64,000 bases of DNA, taken from Azotimanducus chitobiosivorans. Its GTDB lineage: Bacteria > Pseudomonadota > Gammaproteobacteria > Pseudomonadales > Azotimanducaceae. Below, in pieces: positions 30,401 to 39,241 of the stretch. Each line of letters starts with the position of its first letter. Positions within the stretch are counted from its first letter, which is position 1. The stretch covers positions 1,550,001 to 1,614,000 of the forward strand of contig OZ241339.1 in NCBI GenBank assembly GCA_965200235.1, written 5' to 3'. A program made the translations under genes and the position numbers. The notes beneath the pieces are model-generated. The model ran no database searches. It saw only the letters and a program-made list of their open reading frames with translations, and was not told the DNA's origin.

Positions 30401-33400
30401 GCGCGGCGGCCGCTGGTCCGTGCGCGAAGCGCCGATGCCCGAACCCACGTCCGAACCATTGCCGGAGCCATCCGCGCCGCGGTTCCCGGATGACGCGGCA
30501 CCGAAAGATCAACACTTCATCCTCGGCGAGGCAGTCACCCCGATGACCCTGCCCGCCGCTGAGGGCGGCAATGGTGAGATTTCCTACGCGCTTGAACCCC
30601 TGCCCCTAGGACTCGCCCTTGACGCGACCACGCGCGAGCTCACCGGCGCACCCGAAGAAGCGGGTGTCCATCGCGTGCGATACACGGCGCACGACGCCGA
30701 CGGCGACGCCGACAGCCTTGCGTTCCTGATCATGGTGCGTACCCCAGGTTCGTCCGACTGCCTCGCGGGCGAGCCGGTTCGCCCGGGCGGGCGTTGCACT
30801 TATCCGGGCAGCGATCAAGCCTTCGCTGTGAACGCCGACGGCCGCGCAAGATTCCTCGCGCTCAGCTCGGCAAACGCCATTAACGTCGTCAACCGCCGCT
30901 ACCGCGGGCGCTTCTACGACTTCCAGGTCGTGCACATCGGCGGCGGCACGTGGCGCATCGAGCGGCTCGAAGGCATTGAGGGCCCTCCCGCCGACGCCGC
31001 GCCGCGGCTGCCCGATTCGGGGCTGCCCGGAAACCTGACTTTTGTGGCGGACGCCGAGGCCAGCGCACTCGCCCTGCCAGCCGCCACCGGCGGCGACGGC
31101 GCCCTCGCCTACAGCCTCGAACCAAAGGTCCCGGGCATGTCCTTCGATATGCCGTCCCGCACTCTCTCCGGCACGCCGTCGGCACCCGGCGTTTACCGAA
31201 TGCGCTACCTCGTCGCCGACCAGGACGGCGACAGCGACCAGTTCTCCTTCGCCATCACCGTACTCGAACCCCGACGCCGGCCGGATCTCATTGTCGAATC
31301 GGCCGCGCTCAGCAGCACAAGCCTCATTGTTGAACAGTCCTTCACCCTGCAGGTGAGCGTACGCAACAAGGGCAACGCCGAGTCTGCCGCGACAACACTG
31401 CGCTACTACAGATCGCTTGACGCCATCATCACAGCCACTGACACCGAGCTGGAGACCGAGGGACTCGGTGCTCTGCCGCCTGCAGCCGCGGGCAGCTGGT
31501 CGATCAACCTCACCGCACCTGCGGCCGGCAGCTATTATTACGGCGCGTGCGTGGATACGGTGAAAGACGAGTCCGCCGTCGCCAACAACTGCTCCGCTGG
31601 CGTGCGCGTGACCGTCAGCGAGCCGCCGCCGCAGCCCGACCTGGTGATCGATCCACCCTCGGCGACGGGCTCCGCCTTGAACCCAGGTGACGGCTTCACG
31701 CTGAGCGCTGTCGTGCGCAACCGCGGACGGGACAGATCGGCGACCACCACGCTTCGCTACTACCGTTCGCACGATGCAACCATCACCGTTGCTGACGATG
31801 AGATCGGCACCGGCAGTGTGACGAGCCTCGCGGCTGCGGCGACGAGCCTCGTATCCATCGATCTGACCGCACCCGCCGCTGGCACCTACTATTACGGCAT
31901 TTGCGTGGATGCCGTCGCGGACGAGTCGAACCGCGCCAATAACTGCTCCGCCAGCGTGGCGGTGACGATCGCCGGGCCGCCCGACCTCGTCGTGAGTTCA
32001 TTCTCGGCGAGCAGCCGAAACCTAGAGCCGGGCGCGCCCTTCACACTGAGCGTCACGGTGCGCAACCGCGGTGGATCACGTTCGGCCGCGACCACGCTAC
32101 GCTACTACCGCTCGCCTGACAGCACCATCACCACCGTTGACACCGGAGTGGGCACGATAAGCGTGACGAACCTTTCGGCCGCATCGTCGAGCCGCGAATC
32201 TATCGACCTGACCGCACCCGCCGCCGGCACATACTACTACGGTGCCTGCATAGACGCCATCGCAAACGAGGCGGACCTCGCCAACAACTGCTCCGCAGGC
32301 GTGGCAGTGACCGTTACCGCACCGCCAACTCCCCCCGACCTCGTGGTCGATTCGCCATCGGTCACACGCCAGAGCCTGCAACCGGGCGACCACTTCACAC
32401 TGAGCGCTGTCGTGCGCAACCGCGGGCAGAACACCTCGTCTGCGACCACGCTACGCTATTACCGTTCATCGAATGCAGCCATCACCACCACCGACATCCA
32501 AGTCGGCACCGATGGCGTGGCACGACTTGCGGCCGCGGCGAAGAGCAACGAATCCATCGACCTGACGGCGCCCGCCACTGGCACCTACTACTACGGTGCG
32601 TGCGTGGATACCATCACGGACGAGTCAAACACCACCAACAACTGCTCCGCTGGGGTACGTGTGACCGTCAATAACCCACCGGACCTTGTCGTCAGCTCAT
32701 CTACCCTGAGCAGCCAAAGCCTGACACCGGGCGCGTCCTTCACGCTGAGCGCCACGGTCTCGAACCAAGGCGGGGTGGGTTCGGATGCGACCACGCTGCG
32801 CTACTACCGATCGTCCGATGCGAGCATCAGCGGTGCCGACACCGGAATCGGCACTGACAGCGTGGCGGAGCTTTCGACCGGAGCGACAAGCGGCGAGTCC
32901 ATCAACCTGACGGCGCCCGGCGTTGGCACCTACTACTTCGGTGCGTGCGTGGATGCCGTCGCGGATGAATCAGACACCGCCAACAACTGCTCCGTCGGCG
33001 TTCTTCTCACGGTCACTGGGCAACCCGACCTCGTTGTCAGTTCAATCCTGGCGAATAGTCAAAGCGTGGCACCGGGCGGGACCTTCACGCTTAACGGCAC
33101 TGTGCGCAACAGCGGACTCGCCATCTCTGCCGTCACGACGCTGCGCTACTACCAGTCATTGGATGCGACGATCAGCAATGCTGATAGCGGCGTAGGCACT
33201 GACAGCATTCCTGCTCGCTCCCCCGCGGCGACATCCACCTTTTCCGCTACCATCACTGCACCCTCAAGCGAGGGCACATACTACTTTGGTGCCTGCGTGG
33301 ATGCTGTTGCGGGCGAGACAAACACAGCCAACAACTGTTCCGCGAGTGTGCAGGTGACCGTCATGACGCCAAGCAACACACAGACCAATACTTCTACCAC

Positions 33401-34334
33401 AACGGATACCACATTCGATATCGAGATTGTCTACGGAAGCAGTGTTCCGAGCCGTGTCAAAGCAGGGACTGCGAGCGCCGTATCGTTTTGGGAGAGCGCC
33501 ATCACCGGCGACCTGCCGAACGTGGACTTTTCCGCCAGATCCACCAATAACTCTTGCACCGGGAATACGGATTTTGACGGCGAGGTTGACGATATACGAA
33601 TCTTCGTCAGCTATCAAAATCTTGATGGTGTGGGCGGCAGCATAGGGGCGGCAGCCTATTGCGGCGCACGCAGTCGTTCCGGACTACCCATACTTGGGTA
33701 CGTGGAGGTTGATTCTAGTGATCTAAGTCGGCTTGTCTTAGATTCGGGTACTGGGCAAACGTCATATCTGTGGCATACCGCACGGATCAGGATTCTGATG
33801 ATTCATGAGATTGCGCATGCGCTAGGATTCGGTACGGCTTGGTCCGGTCTCAAGAATTCCGCGATACGTCACGGTGCTCGGCTCGGGCCGCCGCCTGACA
33901 CCCATTGGCCAGGCACCAATGCAGTGGCTGCATTCAATGCCGCAGGAGGAAGCAACTATTCTCGCGGCAAAGTACCGGTGGAAAACGAACGTGGTGGCAG
34001 AGGGAGCTTGGATTCGCACTGGCGCCACCAAGCAATGCATGGTGAGATCATGACCTATCAGTTCAATACAAGCGCCGCGATCAGCGCGATCACCATTCAG
34101 TCGATGGCTGATCTCGGCTATAGCGTTGATGTGAGCGTCGCGGACACCTTTGATCTGAGCAACCGCTTTCTTACCTCTGCCAGCCCTACCTCGACCATAA
34201 GAGAGGGTTCGGCCATCTGCAAGGCCGAGTCACATGAAGTCGAATTCTTCCCTGATGTTGAAGAGACTCGCGGTCTTGACGCTCCGCGAAGAGGGAATGC
34301 GGTTGACTCACGTCCTACTCACGAACACCATTAG
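27417..34334 (+). CDS. giant secreted protein: duplicated Ig-like module, six CARDB repeats, leishmanolysin-like zinc protease
   Basis: The 2305-residue product starts at the ATG at 27417 (a TTG 14 codons upstream is less likely) with a signal peptide ending SALAA. Residues 28-653 and 663-1285 are two copies of one long module: a beta-rich region (VPLFV-TGFG-VLRLHNRSDE), a PE-rich linker, and putative-Ig domains (GEI-YALEPLP-GLA; GDSDQFSFAITV). Residues 1290-1982 are six CARDB-like repeats of about 115 residues, each with TTLRYYRS and a Cys pair (YYYGACVD and NNCSA). The C-terminal domain has the zinc motif HEIAHALGFGTAW (residues 2130 on), then VPVENERGGRGSLDSHWRH and a Met-turn-like GEIMTY, as in bacterial relatives of leishmanolysin (M8). 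It is probably exported; how it is held at the surface is unclear. The C-terminus overlaps the convergent ureohydrolase gene by 27 bases. Confidence 0.8.
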   Translation: MRVSRQALLFALTAAMIASLAGVSALAAETYRVPLFVTDTNFGQTGVLRLHNRSDESGEVLVYVVDNAGARSDSVSLSLAANAAVELDAAELNARGLGAINGHVRLEVTTTLDVDVLAYLRSADGSLSALHGRVRGSSAGGVHDYRVPFFGAARDATRAGHLQITNASDTPAAVMIEGIDDNGAAAVDGVVEIGLTAGATRVLSAQELEAGADGIAGQFGAGAGEWRLKVTSDQPLGVVSYIESPLGRLDNLSSAGTDGLAAGDHAAFGGRLSGADIELDDGNGARRIAFMPGEVFSETARPPGTADTRVGRYAYARTGADAGRLTLAYADGGDCELNLHHSSRISGWYAWRCKEANGDIWRGGHWSVREAPRPEPAPEPEPLPEPSAPKFPDGAAPDDQNYILGEAIAPLTLPAADGGNGEIGYALEPLPSGLAFDAATRELAGAPGEAGVHRVRYSAHDIDGDADSLAFLIMARAPGSSDCLVGEPVRPGGRCTYPGSDQAFTVNADGRARFLALSSANAINIVNRRYRGRFYDFRAMHIGEGTWRIERLEGVEGPPANAVPRLPDSGLPGNLTFVAQAPVETLVLPAATGGDGVLAHSLLPTVPGMSFDAPSRTFSGTPSEPGVYRMRYLVADRDGDSDQFSFAITVIEPAMSAVRAVRAETRHVPLFVANTGFGQVGVLRLHNRSDEPGEVLVRMVDNTGARSDPVSLSLAARAAVELDAAELRARGLGAINGRVRLEVSTALDVDVLVYLRSADGSLSALHDRVRGSADGGIHEYRVPFFGAARDPARAGRLQLVNAGDASAAVTIEGIDDNGAAAVDGVVEINLAAGTARVLSAQDLEVGADGITGRFGAGEGVWRLMIASDQPLDVVSFIESRVGRLDNLSSTGMDGFAPQDHAAFGGRLSGAKIALDDGNGERRIAIAPGDAFSETLTGAADARAGRYAYARTGTDAGRLTLAYDENGGDCELNLHHSSRASGWYAWRCDETDGDVWRGGRWSVREAPMPEPTSEPLPEPSAPRFPDDAAPKDQHFILGEAVTPMTLPAAEGGNGEISYALEPLPLGLALDATTRELTGAPEEAGVHRVRYTAHDADGDADSLAFLIMVRTPGSSDCLAGEPVRPGGRCTYPGSDQAFAVNADGRARFLALSSANAINVVNRRYRGRFYDFQVVHIGGGTWRIERLEGIEGPPADAAPRLPDSGLPGNLTFVADAEASALALPAATGGDGALAYSLEPKVPGMSFDMPSRTLSGTPSAPGVYRMRYLVADQDGDSDQFSFAITVLEPRRRPDLIVESAALSSTSLIVEQSFTLQVSVRNKGNAESAATTLRYYRSLDAIITATDTELETEGLGALPPAAAGSWSINLTAPAAGSYYYGACVDTVKDESAVANNCSAGVRVTVSEPPPQPDLVIDPPSATGSALNPGDGFTLSAVVRNRGRDRSATTTLRYYRSHDATITVADDEIGTGSVTSLAAAATSLVSIDLTAPAAGTYYYGICVDAVADESNRANNCSASVAVTIAGPPDLVVSSFSASSRNLEPGAPFTLSVTVRNRGGSRSAATTLRYYRSPDSTITTVDTGVGTISVTNLSAASSSRESIDLTAPAAGTYYYGACIDAIANEADLANNCSAGVAVTVTAPPTPPDLVVDSPSVTRQSLQPGDHFTLSAVVRNRGQNTSSATTLRYYRSSNAAITTTDIQVGTDGVARLAAAAKSNESIDLTAPATGTYYYGACVDTITDESNTTNNCSAGVRVTVNNPPDLVVSSSTLSSQSLTPGASFTLSATVSNQGGVGSDATTLRYYRSSDASISGADTGIGTDSVAELSTGATSGESINLTAPGVGTYYFGACVDAVADESDTANNCSVGVLLTVTGQPDLVVSSILANSQSVAPGGTFTLNGTVRNSGLAISAVTTLRYYQSLDATISNADSGVGTDSIPARSPAATSTFSATITAPSSEGTYYFGACVDAVAGETNTANNCSASVQVTVMTPSNTQTNTSTTTDTTFDIEIVYGSSVPSRVKAGTASAVSFWESAITGDLPNVDFSARSTNNSCTGNTDFDGEVDDIRIFVSYQNLDGVGGSIGAAAYCGARSRSGLPILGYVEVDSSDLSRLVLDSGTGQTSYLWHTARIRILMIHEIAHALGFGTAWSGLKNSAIRHGARLGPPPDTHWPGTNAVAAFNAAGGSNYSRGKVPVENERGGRGSLDSHWRHQAMHGEIMTYQFNTSAAISAITIQSMADLGYSVDVSVADTFDLSNRFLTSASPTSTIREGSAICKAESHEVEFFPDVEETRGLDAPRRGNAVDSRPTHEHH
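27498..31271 (+). repeat. 1.9-kb internal tandem duplication
   Basis: Bases 27498-29375 and 29403-31271 encode the same module at a period of about 1905 bases (635 codons). They match closely in DNA as well as protein: for example CGGGCAG-CGG-GTGCTGCGGCTGCACAA near the start of each copy, and a cysteine-containing GGGCGGGCGTTGCACTTA segment in both. The PE-rich linker differs in length between the copies. The DNA-level similarity indicates a recent duplication or gene conversion. Confidence 0.85.
31283..33362 (+). repeat. six tandem CARDB-like coding repeats
   Basis: Six units of roughly 345-350 bases encode about 115 residues each. They begin with PDL(V/I)V, pass through FTL...VRN-G, TTLRYYRS, SI(D/N)LTAPAAGTYYYGAC and end NNCSA-V-VTV. 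The first unit is the most diverged. They probably form a string of Ig-fold spacers holding the protease domain away from the N-terminal module. Confidence 0.8.
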
Positions 34335-35330
34335 GCAGAGAATCTCAAAGAGCATCTGCGCGCCGACTTGGGCGGTGACTGAACCCGGGTCATATTCGGG
34401 CGCGACTTCGACCACATCGCCGCCGATGACATTGACGCCTTTGCAGCCGCGCAGGATCGCCTGCACTTCGCGCGGGGTGAGGCCGCCAACCTCGGGCGTG
34501 CCGGTGCCGGGGGTAAATGCCGGGTCGATGCCATCGACATCAAGGCTGACATAGGTCGCGCCATCGCCAACGACCTCGCGCGCCTTGGTGATGACAGCCT
34601 CGACACCCATGCGGTCCACATCCTCAGCGTGAATGACGGTCATGCCTGCGTCGTAGGAAAACTGCCAGAGGTACTCGGACGGGCCGCGAATGCCGATTTG
34701 CACAGAGCGGTCGGGGTCGAGCACGCCATCGAGCACGGCGTAGCGGAACGGGCCGCCATGATGAAACTTGGTGCAGTCGGTCTCGCCCATGGTGTCGCAG
34801 TGGGCATCAATGTGAATGAGGCCGACCGGCTCGTCAGACCCAAGTGCGCGCAGGATGGGATAGGTAATCGAGTGATCGCCACCAGCCGCGAGCGTGCGCA
34901 CGCCAGCTTTGCGAACTTGTCCGAAGTACGCCTCAATGTCGTCCATGACCATGTCCAAGTGATAGCGGCTGCGGAAGGACACATCGCCAACATCGGCAAA
35001 GCGGTGGTGCTCGCTCGGCAGCACGTCGAGGGCGTGGTTGTACGGGCCGATGCGCTCGATGGCGCGCAGCGCGCGCGGTCCGAAGCGCGCGCCTGGCCGG
35101 TTGGTGACGCCCGCGTCCGTCGGCACGCCAATAAGCGCGATGTCGAGGTCATCGAGTGACTCCTGGTAGGGCGCATCGAGCAGCGTCGGGATGCCCGCAT
35201 AGGGCTGAACGCGATTGCCGGGTTCGCTGAACGCCGCCGTCGCGACTTCGTTGAAACGCTGGTTCGGGGACTCGTCGGCCTTGCCCTCACCATAGGCTGC
35301 GCGTAGCCGTTTAAGTTTATTTCTATCCAT
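34308..35330 (-). CDS. agmatinase-family ureohydrolase
   Basis: Binuclear-manganese hydrolase that removes urea from a guanidino compound. The 340-residue protein has all metal-binding motifs: AAGGDHSITY near residue 150, GLIHIDAHCDT near 175 (two Asp and one His), and YVSLDVDGIDPAFTPGTGTP near 258. The N-terminal NRPGARFGPRALRA block is typical of the agmatinase, guanidinobutyrase and guanidinopropionase group. It is longer at the N-terminus than classical SpeB. Motifs alone do not decide the substrate, so the symbol is left blank. No transporter or decarboxylase gene adjoins it. Its 3' end overlaps the giant protease gene in convergent orientation. Confidence 0.88.
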   Translation of the reverse strand: MDRNKLKRLRAAYGEGKADESPNQRFNEVATAAFSEPGNRVQPYAGIPTLLDAPYQESLDDLDIALIGVPTDAGVTNRPGARFGPRALRAIERIGPYNHALDVLPSEHHRFADVGDVSFRSRYHLDMVMDDIEAYFGQVRKAGVRTLAAGGDHSITYPILRALGSDEPVGLIHIDAHCDTMGETDCTKFHHGGPFRYAVLDGVLDPDRSVQIGIRGPSEYLWQFSYDAGMTVIHAEDVDRMGVEAVITKAREVVGDGATYVSLDVDGIDPAFTPGTGTPEVGGLTPREVQAILRGCKGVNVIGGDVVEVAPEYDPGSVTAQVGAQMLFEILCLMVFVSRT

Positions 35331-35428
35331 GGAAACTACCCCGCATTTCTTACGGGCGGGCTGAATTTGTCGGCAGGATGTTCTATAAATCTTTGATAAA
35401 TTTAATTAAAGAAAGGGATCGTTGCTGA

Positions 35429-35671
35429 CTAAAAGAAAGCCTTGACGATCAAGGTCGCAATGCCCGCAGCAACCATGATCGCAGAAAGTACGCCTCCGAG
35501 AATCCAAACCTTCAAATCGCTTATATCCTTCTTGGTCGCCATCTGCTCGCGCACGCCCTTGATGTTTTCTTCCAAGCGCGCAAGCCGTTCGCGAACTGCA
35601 GCCTGTCCCCCGTTGGTCGGGCCTTCGCCACTTGGCTGACGAATCGGAGAAACGTTATCGTGACCGTTCAT
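35429..35671 (-). CDS. small coiled-coil protein with C-terminal membrane helix
   Basis: An 80-residue product with a disordered Gly/Pro-rich N-terminus. It has a short coiled coil (RERLARLEENIKGVREQMA), a charged turn (TKKDISDLK), and a single C-terminal membrane segment (VWILGGVLSAIMVAAGIATL). This layout resembles the XhlA-type small hemolysin or holin-accessory proteins found in prophages, but the similarity is of layout only. Its ATG overlaps the stop of the upstream gene in an ATGA, so the two are translationally coupled. Confidence 0.6.
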   Translation of the reverse strand: MNGHDNVSPIRQPSGEGPTNGGQAAVRERLARLEENIKGVREQMATKKDISDLKVWILGGVLSAIMVAAGIATLIVKAFF

Positions 35672-35931
35672 GTGTGCTTAGCCATCCATTCCCATAGAGC
35701 GTTTGAGTGGAATCCGTAGTAGTGGGAGATTTGGAGAACAACTCCAAGGATATTATGCTGCTGGTCGAGGCCAAGTTCTTTTGACACATCGGCAGTTAGC
35801 GTAAGCATCGAATCTCCCGCAATGAAGGCCAGCGTGTCGTTGACAATATAGTGACATTCTGGCCAATATCGTTTAACTCGATTCCAGACATCTGGATTCG
35901 GCTCATGCAGGACAATCGCGTAGGCAGCCAT
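35668..35931 (-). CDS. small protein of unknown function
   Basis: From ATG at 35931 it is 87 residues. The sequence MAAYAIVLHEPNPDVWNRVK opens a compact alpha/beta pattern, with LAFIAGDSMLTLTADVSKEL in the middle and an aromatic tail HYYGFHSNALWEWM. I do not recognise the family. A longer frame to 35979 adds a Ser/Glu-rich stretch unlikely to be coding. Four bases overlap with the membrane protein gene downstream, which points to a two-gene functional unit of unknown role, possibly toxin-antitoxin or immunity-like. Confidence 0.55.
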   Translation of the reverse strand: MAAYAIVLHEPNPDVWNRVKRYWPECHYIVNDTLAFIAGDSMLTLTADVSKELGLDQQHNILGVVLQISHYYGFHSNALWEWMAKHT

Positions 35932-36086
35932 TTTTTCTTTGCTCTCTATTCTCTCGCTTGATAGCTTAGCGCTATGCACGTTACCTGACGCTTACAGAAT
36001 TGTCCAACGCGGAGACAATGCTGAACTAAAGGGCTGAAGAACCCTAAGGGGCTGCGGCTCGCCGGCGTGGACGAGGTTGGTGGCTT

Positions 36087-36111
36087 GGCGTGTCGTGCCC
36101 GACACCACGCC
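36087..36111 (-). terminator. hairpin at the end of the TonB receptor gene
   Basis: GTGTCG (36090-36095) pairs with CGACAC (36100-36105) around a 4-base loop. GGC (36087-36089) and GCC (36109-36111) extend the stem past a bulge. It ends at the receptor stop codon. No T-run follows on the minus strand, so it is only a possible terminator. Confidence 0.35.
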
Positions 36112-39100
36112 TATTTGAAGGCGCCGAATCTATATTGAACCTCAACACCCATCATGCGCGGCAGCGTCGGCTCAATGACGCGACGATAGCCTTGCTGCTC
36201 ATCATAGGTGAAGACGTTGCGAATGCCGATTTCATCAGTGATGTTGTTAACAAAACCGATGATCTCCCAGACCTCGTCTGCGCTTGACCAGCCAAGGCGC
36301 GCATCCCAACGCATGAAGGCCGGCGCGATGTCGATGGCCAGGTCGCCAACCGGACGACCCGCGGCCGGAAATTCGTCTGTCCAAGAGAAGGTGCTCGCCA
36401 GCACCATGTTGCCAAGGCCGCCGAGCGACCAGCCGTATTCGGCCCACGCGTTCACCTTGTGCTTCGGCACGCGCGGCAACTGCTTGCCTTTGATCGAGTA
36501 GAGCAGCTCTTGCGGCGTATAGAGTGAGGACGGCGCGTAGGGATTCGTGGATGCGACGACACCTTCGGCACCCTGCAGCACATACTCTTCAACATACTCC
36601 GAGTCGGTGTAGCTGTACGTCAAGCCCAGTGTCAAGTCGTCGGTCGCCAGCCACAGGCCTTCGAATTCAGCGCCGCGCGTTTCGGCCTCCGGGCCATTGA
36701 CCACCGAGGTATTAAATCCACCGAGAATGCTGCGCCCTACCGACTGTAGATGGATATCCTCGTAGGCGTAGTAGTAGACCGATGCATTGACCTGCATGGT
36801 GTTGTCAAGCATGCGGCCCTTGTAGCCGAGTTCGTAGGCAATGAGCGTCTCAGGCTCATAGGTCGGCACGGCGGAATAGTAGCCGAGGTTGAAGCCGCCA
36901 GCGCGGTAGCCCGTCGTCACCGAGAAATAGGTGAGCACATCGTCGGTCGGGGTGAAGTCGATATTGACGCGCCAAGTGGTGTCCTCGAAATCATTTTCCA
37001 TGCTGCGCCACGCTGAGCGCCCGATAGGAATGCCAGTGAAGCGGATGTGCTGTCGACCCGTCGGATCACCATCTGGACGTATCGCGCCCGTGCTGCGGTT
37101 GAATGCATAGAGCGCACCCGGGCTCAAGGGAATCTCGTTGTAGAGCAAAATCGCCTCAGTTGCCTTCTTGTCGTCCTGGGCAAGCCGAACGCCTGCGGTG
37201 ATCGCCCATCGAGGCGTCACTTGCCATTCGCCTTGGGCGTAAATGGCAAAGGCATCCGTCTCGTTGGTGGTGTCCCAGACGAAGGTGGTGCCCGGGGTCG
37301 AGTCGCCTTGGGTGACTGCGTCGCCAGGGTCTCCGAGCCAGAGCGAATAGAGCAGCGACGATTCGATGATGCTCGGATCGCTGAACTGTGGCGCCTGGAT
37401 GACGTTCTTCAGATTGATGCCGCCGAGCGTGCCCGCAGCGCCGATCGCCGGCACGAGGTTACCGATGCCAACCGGCCCGCCACCGCTCCTCAAGTAGTCG
37501 CGAGCGGACAGGGCGTTGAGCTGACCGAGCGTACCGGTCAGGTCGGTAAAGGCGGCATAGGTACTCGTCCCAGTCGCCAACGCGCCGGCGGCGAGCGCGA
37601 CATGGCTATCCCCATAGGCCGCAGGCGCGGTGTACCGAGACCAGCCTTCAGGCGAGTAAAAATCAAGCTGCTGCCCGATGTCGTTGCCAAACCAGAAGAG
37701 GCCAGATGTGATCTGGATATCCTCTCCGATATCGATGAAGAATTGCACCTCGTGCTGATAGTTCTCGTTCTGCTGTCCGGCATAAAACTGCTGGTCGTAG
37801 TAGTTGCCGGTGCGGTCATCATCGGTGACACGCGAGTAGAAGTAGTCCGTGTACTGACCGATGTACTTGACAGTGAGCCACTCTGTCGCCACCCACTCGG
37901 CATTGAAATACGCAGCGTTGTGATCAAAAAACTCGTTGTTGTGGCCGTTGGTGTTGGTGACGATTTCGCTGCCTGTCAAACTGGGCACGGTCGCGCCGTT
38001 GCCGAGCAGGCCAGCTTCAAGCTCATCATTGATTTCCGCATCCGCCAAGGGATTGCGCCAGTTGTAGGCATAGTTGGGGCGCCCGAAGGCCGTCTGCAAT
38101 TCGCTGTAGTCAGGGCCGCCTGTCGCCGGGTCGTACTGCAATCCCGCCGGGTCGATGCCAGGCACGAGGCGCTGCCCGTAGCGCGTGATGCCATCCCAGG
38201 TAAAGTCAAACACCTGCCTGCCGGGAATCACGCAGTTCGGGCTTGGCATGCCGCCGACCGTCCGCACCGGCGCCGCCACCTGCGAATCGCACATGCCTGC
38301 GCGCGGGTCAACTGGACGATAACCGTGCACCATCGCACTGGTGTTGCGCTGGCCGCCGGTGATCTCATCGCCCATGCCGCCGTTTTCGCTGATCAGCACG
38401 GCGCCAGCACCTTGCGCGCCGGACATCCTGCGATCATAGTCGCGGTCATTGACGCGCAGATCCATGGTGATGGTGTCACTCGGCAGCCAGCGAAGCGAGA
38501 GGGCGTAGTTGGTGTCGCCCCAGTCGTTGATGTGCGGATTGCCCGGCGTCAGGTCGTTCATGACGCCGCCGCGGTCGCGCCGAGTGGCATTGACGCGCGC
38601 TAGCAGCGTGTCCTTGATGATCGGGAAGTTGAGCGTGCCGTATATGTCCTGCGTCTGATGGCTGCCGAAGACGGTGCGGGCATGCCCTTCAATTTCTCCG
38701 TGCGGCTTGCGGCTATGGAAGTTGACCGCGCCGCCAATGCCGTTACGGCCGTAGAGGGTCCCCTGCGGACCGCGCAGCACCTCGATGCGCTCGATGTCGT
38801 AGAGGCCACCTTCGGTGGAGACAATGCCGAAGTCTTCCGAGTAGGTGCCGTTGATGTAGGTCGCAACGCCCGGATCGCCGCCTAAGGCCCGGAACAAACG
38901 ACCAATCCCGCGAATCGACAGGTCATACGGCTGGATGGTCGTCGCCGGAATATAGTTCTGCAAGTCTTCCTGGTTGCGAATCCCGAAATCTTCCAAGAAC
39001 TCATCGGTGAAGGCGGTGATCGAGATCGCAGTATCCTGCACGGTTGATTCCCGGCGCTCTGCCGTCACGGTCACTTCTTCAATCTGACGAACCGACCTCT

Positions 39101-39182
39101 CGCCTTCTTCCTGAGCGAGCAAAGTGGCTGATGGCAATATAAGCGCGAATACAGAACTCGCAGTGAGCAGACCTTGTTTCAC
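36111..39182 (-). CDS. TonB-dependent receptor
   Basis: Outer-membrane active transporter of 1023 residues. It has a signal peptide (LLTASSVFALILPSATLLAQ), a TonB-box-like RQIEEVTVTAERRE, a plug domain (LSIRGIGRLF ... ERIEVLRGPQGTLYGRNGIG) and a long barrel ending VEVQYRFGAFK. The start is GTG with GGAGA upstream. This is the iron-complex/FecA-like type abundant in marine gammaproteobacteria and sphingomonads, where substrates range from siderophores to aromatic compounds; the ligand cannot be read here. It lies 59 bases downstream of a second, related receptor on the same strand. Confidence 0.92.
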   Translation of the reverse strand: MKQGLLTASSVFALILPSATLLAQEEGERSVRQIEEVTVTAERRESTVQDTAISITAFTDEFLEDFGIRNQEDLQNYIPATTIQPYDLSIRGIGRLFRALGGDPGVATYINGTYSEDFGIVSTEGGLYDIERIEVLRGPQGTLYGRNGIGGAVNFHSRKPHGEIEGHARTVFGSHQTQDIYGTLNFPIIKDTLLARVNATRRDRGGVMNDLTPGNPHINDWGDTNYALSLRWLPSDTITMDLRVNDRDYDRRMSGAQGAGAVLISENGGMGDEITGGQRNTSAMVHGYRPVDPRAGMCDSQVAAPVRTVGGMPSPNCVIPGRQVFDFTWDGITRYGQRLVPGIDPAGLQYDPATGGPDYSELQTAFGRPNYAYNWRNPLADAEINDELEAGLLGNGATVPSLTGSEIVTNTNGHNNEFFDHNAAYFNAEWVATEWLTVKYIGQYTDYFYSRVTDDDRTGNYYDQQFYAGQQNENYQHEVQFFIDIGEDIQITSGLFWFGNDIGQQLDFYSPEGWSRYTAPAAYGDSHVALAAGALATGTSTYAAFTDLTGTLGQLNALSARDYLRSGGGPVGIGNLVPAIGAAGTLGGINLKNVIQAPQFSDPSIIESSLLYSLWLGDPGDAVTQGDSTPGTTFVWDTTNETDAFAIYAQGEWQVTPRWAITAGVRLAQDDKKATEAILLYNEIPLSPGALYAFNRSTGAIRPDGDPTGRQHIRFTGIPIGRSAWRSMENDFEDTTWRVNIDFTPTDDVLTYFSVTTGYRAGGFNLGYYSAVPTYEPETLIAYELGYKGRMLDNTMQVNASVYYYAYEDIHLQSVGRSILGGFNTSVVNGPEAETRGAEFEGLWLATDDLTLGLTYSYTDSEYVEEYVLQGAEGVVASTNPYAPSSLYTPQELLYSIKGKQLPRVPKHKVNAWAEYGWSLGGLGNMVLASTFSWTDEFPAAGRPVGDLAIDIAPAFMRWDARLGWSSADEVWEIIGFVNNITDEIGIRNVFTYDEQQGYRRVIEPTLPRMMGVEVQYRFGAFK

Positions 39183-39241
39183 GGATACCTCTCCTTAAGT
39201 TGTCCTTGTGTCCTTCTCGATGACTGGTGTGTGATTGGCTC

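Noticed and set aside
31283..33362. Regular repeats as a CRISPR array
   Set aside because: Period is about 350 bases, diverged and in frame; they encode protein repeats, not short repeats with spacers.
37047..38603. 518-codon plus-strand open frame over a TonB receptor gene
   Set aside because: Antisense shadow of the receptor; no start signal and no recognisable domain.
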